A stretch of DNA of 11,413 nucleotides from an uncultured Bacteroidota bacterium (GTDB taxonomy: Bacteria; Bacteroidota; Bacteroidia; Bacteroidales; CAIWKO01), in NCBI GenBank assembly GCA_937934705.1, contig CALGYY010000155.1, positions 1-11,413 of the forward strand, given 5' to 3'. Made by a program: the position numbers and the translations under genes. The notes below the pieces were generated by a model, which searched no databases, was not told where the DNA came from, and was given only the letters and a program-made list of their open reading frames with translations. This document shows positions 6,556 to 11,413 of the stretch, in pieces (position 1 is the first letter of the stretch; each line of letters begins with the position of its first letter).

Positions 6556-7473
6556 TTCGAATATCTCGTGAAGTCTCTTAATGTAAGCCAGCTCCTTCCA
6601 TTTCTTGCGGGCTGGTTCGGCAGGAATGCCCCAATAAACCTGACCCCCTTCGATGGATTTATCAATTGCAGAACAGGCAAGCAGTACCGCCCCTTTGCCG
6701 ATGGTGAGGTCTTTATTGATCGCACATTTGGCCCATATGATTACATCATCTTCTATGGTCGTTACGCCTGCAATTGCCGTGTGGGCTCCGATCAGGCAGT
6801 TATTCCCGATCACGGTATCGTGTCCGATCTGAATGTGATTGTCAAGCTTACTGCCATTCCCGATCACCGTGTCTCCTGAAACCCCTTTATCCACAGCGCA
6901 CATGCAGCCTATCTCCACATCATTCCCGATGATGGTTCTTCCACAGGATTCCATCTTGTCATAATGGGTCGGTCTGCGTTTGAAATAAAACGCATCACCA
7001 CCGATCACACTGCTGGAATGAATGATCACCCTGTCGCCGATAATGCTGTGATCATAGATCGTTGCGTTGGCATGAATGATACAGTCTTTGCCGATCTTAA
7101 CGTTATGACCAATAAACGCACCCGGCTGAATCACTGTCCCTTCTCCGATTTCCGCGCTATCGCTGATCATGTCAGATGAAGGGACGAATTTACGGTATCG
7201 CAGTACAAGGGTCACGTAATCCCTGAAAGGATCGTCAGAATAGATCAGCGCTTTACCTTCAGGGACCTCGGCCCTGGTATTGATGATAACAGTTGTTGCC
7301 TTTGAACTCAGGGCTTTCGAATAATACTTGGGGTGGTCCACGAAGGTGATATCACCCTCTTCTACCTTATGAATTTCGTTGATCCCGCTGATGATGTGGT
7401 TTTCGGGTCCATCGAAAGTAGCATTCAAAATGCTTGCGACTTCTTTGAGACTCAGATTTTTTTCAAGTTTCAT
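6550..7473 (-). CDS. LpxD-like UDP-3-O-acylglucosamine N-acyltransferase
   Basis: A 307-residue left-handed beta-helix acyltransferase. The N-terminal 100 residues resemble the LpxD uridine-binding domain (SLKEVASIL, GDITFVDHPKYYSKAL). Hexapeptide repeats run from about 104 to 275, and a short helical tail follows GIPAEPARKKWKE. LpxD adds a 3-hydroxyacyl chain to UDP-3-O-acylglucosamine in lipid A synthesis. His218 in QIGHD aligns with the catalytic histidine of QIAHN in E. coli LpxD. The usual GxDGFGY motif reads GGDAFYF at 158-164, and the protein is about 35 residues shorter than E. coli LpxD (341). From memory, many Bacteroidota carry a second LpxD-like gene beside efp apart from the lpxD-lpxC/fabZ-lpxA cluster, and this probably belongs to that group. 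The exact substrate is therefore uncertain. It follows efp by 22 bp, so it is likely cotranscribed with it. Confidence 0.85.
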   Translation of the reverse strand: MKLEKNLSLKEVASILNATFDGPENHIISGINEIHKVEEGDITFVDHPKYYSKALSSKATTVIINTRAEVPEGKALIYSDDPFRDYVTLVLRYRKFVPSSDMISDSAEIGEGTVIQPGAFIGHNVKIGKDCIIHANATIYDHSIIGDRVIIHSSSVIGGDAFYFKRRPTHYDKMESCGRTIIGNDVEIGCMCAVDKGVSGDTVIGNGSKLDNHIQIGHDTVIGNNCLIGAHTAIAGVTTIEDDVIIWAKCAINKDLTIGKGAVLLACSAIDKSIEGGQVYWGIPAEPARKKWKELAYIKRLHEIFER

Positions 7474-7495
7474 GTTGTGTACCCTTATCTGTTAA

Positions 7496-8062
7496 TCAAC
7501 CCTTAACTCTTTCGTAATAAGCGTAATTGCGGGTGTCAACCCGGATCTTTTCCCCGATATTAATAAAGAGGGGAACCTGTATCGTAGCGCCGGTTTCGAC
7601 AGTAGCCGGTTTCAGGGTTGCGGTTGCGGTATCTCCCCTTAAGCCCGGTTCAGTATAGGTGATCTCGAGCTCAACAAATGGCGGAAGTTCACAGTTTAAC
7701 GGGGATTCTGTATCGGAATGAAAGACAATTTCCACCGACTGGCTTTCTTTCATCAGATCTGGTGCATCGATCAGGTCTTTCATTAACTGGACCTGCTCAA
7801 AAGTCTGGGTGTTCATGAAATGGTAGCCGTTGTCGTCTTTGTATAGAAACTGATAAGGCCTGCGCTCAACCCGCGTCACGTTGATCTTCGCGCCTGAATT
7901 GAAAGTGTTTTGAATCACTTTTCCGGTTTTCAAATTCTTCAGTTTGGTTCTGACAAATGCTGCTCCTTTTCCGGGTTTAACATGCTGAAATTCAACAATT
8001 GAAAAGAGGTCACCGTTGAATTCGATGCACAGTCCGTTCCTGATGTCTGCTGTGGTAGCCAT
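7496..8062 (-). CDS. efp: Elongation factor P
   Basis: A full-length 188-residue EF-P, which enters ribosomes stalled on polyproline stretches and promotes peptide bond formation. The three-domain family layout is intact. Domain I carries the loop KPGKGAAFVR at 29-38, with Lys32 at the tip, the position that receives a post-translational modification in many bacteria. The C-terminal domain holds the EF-P signature region VETGATIQVPLFINIGEKI followed by RVDTRNYAYYERVKG. The start ATG at 8062 gives the standard MATTADIRNG N-terminus. A perfect -7 box lies at 8101-8094. It heads a two-gene unit with the LpxD-like gene and is divergent from dnaE. No modification enzyme for the lysine (EpmA, EpmB, EarP or YmfI type) is encoded in this window. 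Confidence 0.97.
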   Translation of the reverse strand: MATTADIRNGLCIEFNGDLFSIVEFQHVKPGKGAAFVRTKLKNLKTGKVIQNTFNSGAKINVTRVERRPYQFLYKDDNGYHFMNTQTFEQVQLMKDLIDAPDLMKESQSVEIVFHSDTESPLNCELPPFVELEITYTEPGLRGDTATATLKPATVETGATIQVPLFINIGEKIRVDTRNYAYYERVKG

Positions 8063-8093
8063 ATTGCTTTACGAGAATTTGAAAATTAGGGCG

Positions 8094-8101
8094 CAAATTT
8101 A
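8094..8101 (-). promoter_or_regulatory. efp: Bacteroidota-type -7 box for efp
   Basis: The minus strand reads TAAATTTG, an exact TAnnTTTG match, 31 bases upstream of the efp ATG. The -33 region has no clear TTG. A run of nine A's on the plus strand (8135-8143), T's in the efp direction, lies further upstream. Confidence 0.5.
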
Positions 8102-8200
8102 TGAATTTAAGCAGTGCGTTTTCCTTATTCATTGAAAAAAAAAGCATTTTCATCCCCCGACTTTAGTTATCAACAATCGGAAAGCCTCCGTCTTTTTTCG

Positions 8201-8208
8201 TAACTTTA
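8201..8208 (+). promoter_or_regulatory. dnaE: Probable -7 box for dnaE
   Basis: TAACTTTA matches seven of eight positions of TAnnTTTG, about 105 bases before the dnaE ATG. It would place a 5' leader of about 100 bases ahead of dnaE, including the short upstream ORF at 8241-8306. No clear -33 TTG is present. Confidence 0.4.
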
Positions 8209-8240
8209 CACAAGCTCGGAATAGAAACCGTAATTCATTT

Positions 8241-8306
8241 ATGTTGTTGAAAGATAAGGCTTTGCAAGCAGTAAAGTCAATAAAACCTGTGGACCGGAGG
8301 AGGTGA
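8241..8306 (+). CDS. Possible 21-codon upstream ORF (leader peptide) of dnaE
   Basis: ATG at 8241 opens a 21-residue peptide starting MLLKDKALQAVKS and ending VDRRR, with its TGA at 8304-8306. It is too short for normal gene prediction and I recognise no family. Its last sense codons, CGG AGG AGG, together with the stop codon make up the Shine-Dalgarno sequence of dnaE, whose ATG follows six bases later. A ribosome finishing this ORF would stop on top of the dnaE start region, so translational coupling is possible. Chance occurrence of so short an ORF cannot be excluded without comparative data. Confidence 0.35.
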   Translation: MLLKDKALQAVKSIKPVDRRR

Positions 8307-8307
8307 T
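8296..8307 (+). promoter_or_regulatory. dnaE: Strong Shine-Dalgarno sequence for dnaE
   Basis: GGAGGAGGTGAT ends five bases before the dnaE ATG at 8313. It contains AGGAGGTG, a full complement to the CACCTCCT core at the 16S rRNA 3' end. No other gene in the window has anything comparable, and strong Shine-Dalgarno sequences are uncommon in Bacteroidota. It fixes the dnaE start. Confidence 0.7.
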
Positions 8308-8312
8308 TCTTT

Positions 8313-11300
8313 ATGTCTTTATTTACTCATTTACATGTACATACCCAATATTCAATACTGGATGGTGCGTCCAAAATTTCTGTTCTGATCGAACGGGTAA
8401 AAGAGCTCGGGATGGATGCCGTTGCGATTACGGATCACGGAAATATGTTTGGTGTGAAGGAGTTTTTTGATACGGCTTCCAAACATGGAATTAAGCCGAT
8501 CATTGGGTGTGAGATGTATGTTGCAGCCAAAAGTATGGCGGATAAAACAGGCACGGAAGACAGGAGTGGTTATCATCTGATCCTGCTGGCCCGAAACCTG
8601 CGCGGTTACCGCAATCTGGTCAAACTGGTTTCCACAGCCTTTACCGACGGCTTTTATTATAAGCCCAGAATTGACAAGGAAATTTTGCGTAAATACAGTG
8701 AAGGCCTGATCGCCTGTTCAGCCTGCCTTGCCGGGGAAATTCCACAGGCCGTGCTGAGCGGGAGGATGGATCATGCCGAGACCCTGATCGCCGAATACCG
8801 GGAGATCTTCGGGGAGGATTTCTATCTGGAGGTTCAGCGTCATGCCACCGGGGATCCCCGTTTTGATGAAGACACATATGCCCAGCAACAGATGGTCGTG
8901 GAAGCTTTCAAAACATTATCACATAAGACCGGTGTTAAAATTGTTGCCACCAACGACGTTCATTTTGTGTTCAGCGAAGATGCCGAAGCCCATGACCGGC
9001 TGATTTGCCTCAACACGGGCAAGGACCTTGACGACCCCAACCGTTTGCGCTATACCAAGCAGGAGTACCTGAAATCACCGGAAGAAATGCAGGCCCTGTT
9101 TGAAGATGTACCCGGAGCAGTTGAGAATTCGATGGAAATTGCCGGGAAGGTGGAATGTTTTACCCTGAAAAGAGAGGCCGTTTTACCTGATTTCCCACTT
9201 CCCGAAGGTTATTCAGACCCGAATGAGTATCTGAGATACCTGACTTATCAGGGGGCTGCCAAACGATATGGTGAAATTACTCCGGAAATTAGAGAACGTA
9301 TCGATTTTGAGCTTGAAGTTATCCGCAAAATGGGATTTTCGGGCTACTTTCTGATCGTCGGTGACTTTATTCAGGCTGCCCGCGACATGAAAGTATCGGT
9401 GGGCCCCGGAAGGGGCAGTGCTGCAGGCAGTGTGGTGATTTACTGCAATTTTATTACGGATATTGATCCGCTGAAATATGACCTTCTTTTCGAACGCTTC
9501 CTGAACCCCGACCGTATTTCAATGCCTGATATCGATATTGATTTCGACGAAGACGGCCGCGATAAAGTCATTCAATGGGTTGTGAACAAATACGGGCACG
9601 ATCGGGTGGCCCAGATCATAACCTTCGGTACCATGGCTGCAAAAATGGCGATCAGGGATGTGGCCCGAGTGCAGAAACTTCCCCTGTCTGAAGCCGATCG
9701 CCTCGCCAAACTTGTTCCCGAGAAACCGGGAATCAGTCTGAAAGATGCATTCAAAGAAGTGAAGGAACTGGAAACAGCCAGAAATTCAGCGGATCCCCTT
9801 GTGTCTGAAACCCTGAAATATGCAGAAACCCTTGAGGGTTCTGTCCGGCACACCGGACTCCATGCCTGCGGTGTAATCATCGGAAAGGATGACCTGACAG
9901 AATATATACCCGTATGCACCTCAAAGGAAACCAGTCTGCTGGTTACCCAGTTTGAAGGTGGTCAGGTGGAATCAGTGGGTATGCTCAAGATGGACTTCCT
10001 TGGTCTGAAAACCTTGTCGATCATCCGGGATGCACTCGAGAATATTAAAGTTTCCAAAGGTGTTGATCTCGATATTGAGGGTATCCCTTTCGACGACGCA
10101 CCAACCTATGAGCTTTTCAGTCGTGGTGATACAAGCGGGGTCTTCCAGTTTGAAAGTGTGGGCATGCAACGCAATCTCAAAGAGCTTCGGCCGAACCACT
10201 TCGAAGACCTGATAGCAATGAATGCTCTTTACCGGCCAGGTCCTATGGAGTATATACCGAATTATATCCGCAGAAAGCATGGTAAAGAGAAAATTACCTA
10301 TGATCACCCCATCATGGAGGAATATCTCAAAAATACATATGGGATAACCGTCTATCAGGAACAGGTGATGCAGCTCTCGAGAGCCATGGCAGGTTTCTCC
10401 AGAGGAGAGGCCGATTCATTGCGAAAGGCTATGGGAAAAAAGATCGACCAGATGATGATGGATATGAAAGCACGATTTATCAGCGGGTGCTCTGAAAGGC
10501 AGGTCCCTGAAGAAACGGCTAAAAAGGTTTGGTCCGACTGGGAAGCTTTCGCCAAATATGCATTCAATAAATCGCATAGTACCTGTTATGCATTTCTGGC
10601 CTACCGTATGGCCTATCTGAAGGCGCATTATCCGGCTGAGTTTTATGCCGCCGTTCTGAGCCGCAATCTTTCGGTGATCAAAGAAATTACCTACTACATC
10701 GATGAAGCACGGCACCATGGAATCCCTGTCCTGGGTCCGGATATCAATGAAAGTGATTTCAGGTTCACCGTTAATAAAAATGGTGAGATACGTTTTGGGC
10801 TGGCTGCGGTGAAGGGGATAGGAGAGGCAGCAGTGGAGGCCATTATCGAGGAGCGGACAGCACATGGACCTTTTTCCGACATCTTCGACTTCGCCAAAAG
10901 GGTCAATCTGCGCACAGTTAACCGCAGGAGCCTGGAATCACTGGCAATGGCAGGCGCTTTCGACAGTTTCAGGGGGGTTCACCGCGCACAGTACTTTGTA
11001 AAAAAAGCAGGAGAAGAGAATAACTTCATTGAAAAACTGATCCGGCATGTGGCTGCATTACAGAGCAGGCAGTCCAGTATGCAGGCTTCCCTTTTTGGTG
11101 ATTCAGAAGAGGTGCGCATCCCTGATCCGACCATACCGGATTGTGAGCCACTGAGCAAACTCGACCAGTTGAAATTTGAAAATGAAGTGATCGGCTTTTT
11201 CATGTCGGGTCACCCTTTGGATACTTACAGGACCGAGCTGGAGAATTTCACCAATTGCACCCTGGAAAAATTGCGTGACGACATGAGTCGCCTGAAAGGC

Positions 11301-11413
11301 CGTGAAATCAGGGTAGGGGGGATGATTACCGCGTCAGCCCACCGCGTAGCCAAGAACGGCAACGAATTCGGGACCTTCACCCTGGAGGATTACTCCGCAT
11401 CTTTTCAGTTTAT
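8313..11413 (+). CDS. dnaE: DNA polymerase III alpha subunit, first 1033 codons (runs off the window)
   Basis: The catalytic subunit of the replicative DNA polymerase, open from ATG 8313 to the window edge with no stop, so the C-terminus is missing. The N-terminal PHP domain keeps HLHVHT (6-11), Asp17, TDHG (40-43), Glu67, His88, Cys138 and Asp215/His217, a full metal-binding set. The palm motif PDIDIDF carries Asp406 and Asp408, and Asp561 in KMDFLGL completes the catalytic triad (E. coli D401, D403, D555). Also visible are the GPGRGSAAGS segment, a helix-hairpin-helix around 829-847 (GLAAVKGIGEAA), a beta-clamp binding motif QASLF at 924-928, and the start of an OB-fold domain from about 994. 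It is a DnaE-type rather than PolC-type enzyme. The start is set by the strong Shine-Dalgarno sequence, and a short upstream ORF overlaps that sequence. Confidence 0.97.
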   Translation, partial: MSLFTHLHVHTQYSILDGASKISVLIERVKELGMDAVAITDHGNMFGVKEFFDTASKHGIKPIIGCEMYVAAKSMADKTGTEDRSGYHLILLARNLRGYRNLVKLVSTAFTDGFYYKPRIDKEILRKYSEGLIACSACLAGEIPQAVLSGRMDHAETLIAEYREIFGEDFYLEVQRHATGDPRFDEDTYAQQQMVVEAFKTLSHKTGVKIVATNDVHFVFSEDAEAHDRLICLNTGKDLDDPNRLRYTKQEYLKSPEEMQALFEDVPGAVENSMEIAGKVECFTLKREAVLPDFPLPEGYSDPNEYLRYLTYQGAAKRYGEITPEIRERIDFELEVIRKMGFSGYFLIVGDFIQAARDMKVSVGPGRGSAAGSVVIYCNFITDIDPLKYDLLFERFLNPDRISMPDIDIDFDEDGRDKVIQWVVNKYGHDRVAQIITFGTMAAKMAIRDVARVQKLPLSEADRLAKLVPEKPGISLKDAFKEVKELETARNSADPLVSETLKYAETLEGSVRHTGLHACGVIIGKDDLTEYIPVCTSKETSLLVTQFEGGQVESVGMLKMDFLGLKTLSIIRDALENIKVSKGVDLDIEGIPFDDAPTYELFSRGDTSGVFQFESVGMQRNLKELRPNHFEDLIAMNALYRPGPMEYIPNYIRRKHGKEKITYDHPIMEEYLKNTYGITVYQEQVMQLSRAMAGFSRGEADSLRKAMGKKIDQMMMDMKARFISGCSERQVPEETAKKVWSDWEAFAKYAFNKSHSTCYAFLAYRMAYLKAHYPAEFYAAVLSRNLSVIKEITYYIDEARHHGIPVLGPDINESDFRFTVNKNGEIRFGLAAVKGIGEAAVEAIIEERTAHGPFSDIFDFAKRVNLRTVNRRSLESLAMAGAFDSFRGVHRAQYFVKKAGEENNFIEKLIRHVAALQSRQSSMQASLFGDSEEVRIPDPTIPDCEPLSKLDQLKFENEVIGFFMSGHPLDTYRTELENFTNCTLEKLRDDMSRLKGREIRVGGMITASAHRVAKNGNEFGTFTLEDYSASFQF

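Noticed and set aside
9572..10307. Minus-strand open frames of 111 and 115 codons within dnaE
   Set aside because: They lie inside an intact, strongly conserved polymerase gene and resemble no protein family.
1..11413. CRISPR array, insertion sequence, prophage, tRNA or defence system
   Set aside because: I saw no regularly spaced repeats, transposase or integrase motifs, terminal inverted repeats or tRNA-like cloverleaf in the gaps. Nearly all the sequence is accounted for by ordinary genes.

Overview
The window looks like chromosomal DNA from a member of the Bacteroidota, probably Bacteroidales or a close relative. The evidence is a DUF5606 protein (a family I know only from that phylum), TAnnTTTG-type -7 promoter boxes in most gaps, almost no Shine-Dalgarno sequences, and an LpxD-like gene beside efp, a pairing I recall from this phylum. 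GC content is moderate and I see no mobile element, CRISPR array, tRNA or rRNA.

Layout. (1) 1-285, minus: 5' part of a DUF5606 gene, divergent from what follows. (2) 427-6517, plus: a surface-polysaccharide module with an FkbM-type methyltransferase, a Wzx/MOP-type flippase, two tandem Wzz/GumC-like chain-length regulators, and a Wzy/WaaL-type O-antigen polymerase or ligase. The first two genes are 6 bp apart. A second promoter-like sequence precedes the Wzz pair, and the second Wzz gene overlaps the polymerase/ligase gene. No glycosyltransferase is present, so the glycan must be assembled by enzymes encoded elsewhere. (3) 6550-8062, minus: an LpxD-like acyltransferase and elongation factor P, 22 bp apart and convergent with the polysaccharide module. 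(4) 8313 to the window end, plus: the first 1033 codons of dnaE (DNA polymerase III alpha), divergent from efp.

The most interesting signals are at two junctions. The two Wzz genes are joined by an open, hydrophilic linker of about 83 codons in the frame of the second gene. That linker has no ATG, GTG or TTG start and begins at a run of ten A's near the 3' end of the first gene. A -1 shift there would give a single tandem-Wzz protein of 742 residues. This could be programmed slippage, a one-base deletion, or a homopolymer error in the sequence. At dnaE, an unusually strong Shine-Dalgarno sequence is embedded in the last codons of a 21-codon upstream ORF that stops 6 nt before the dnaE ATG, which suggests translational coupling. 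DnaE also keeps all nine expected PHP-domain metal ligands.
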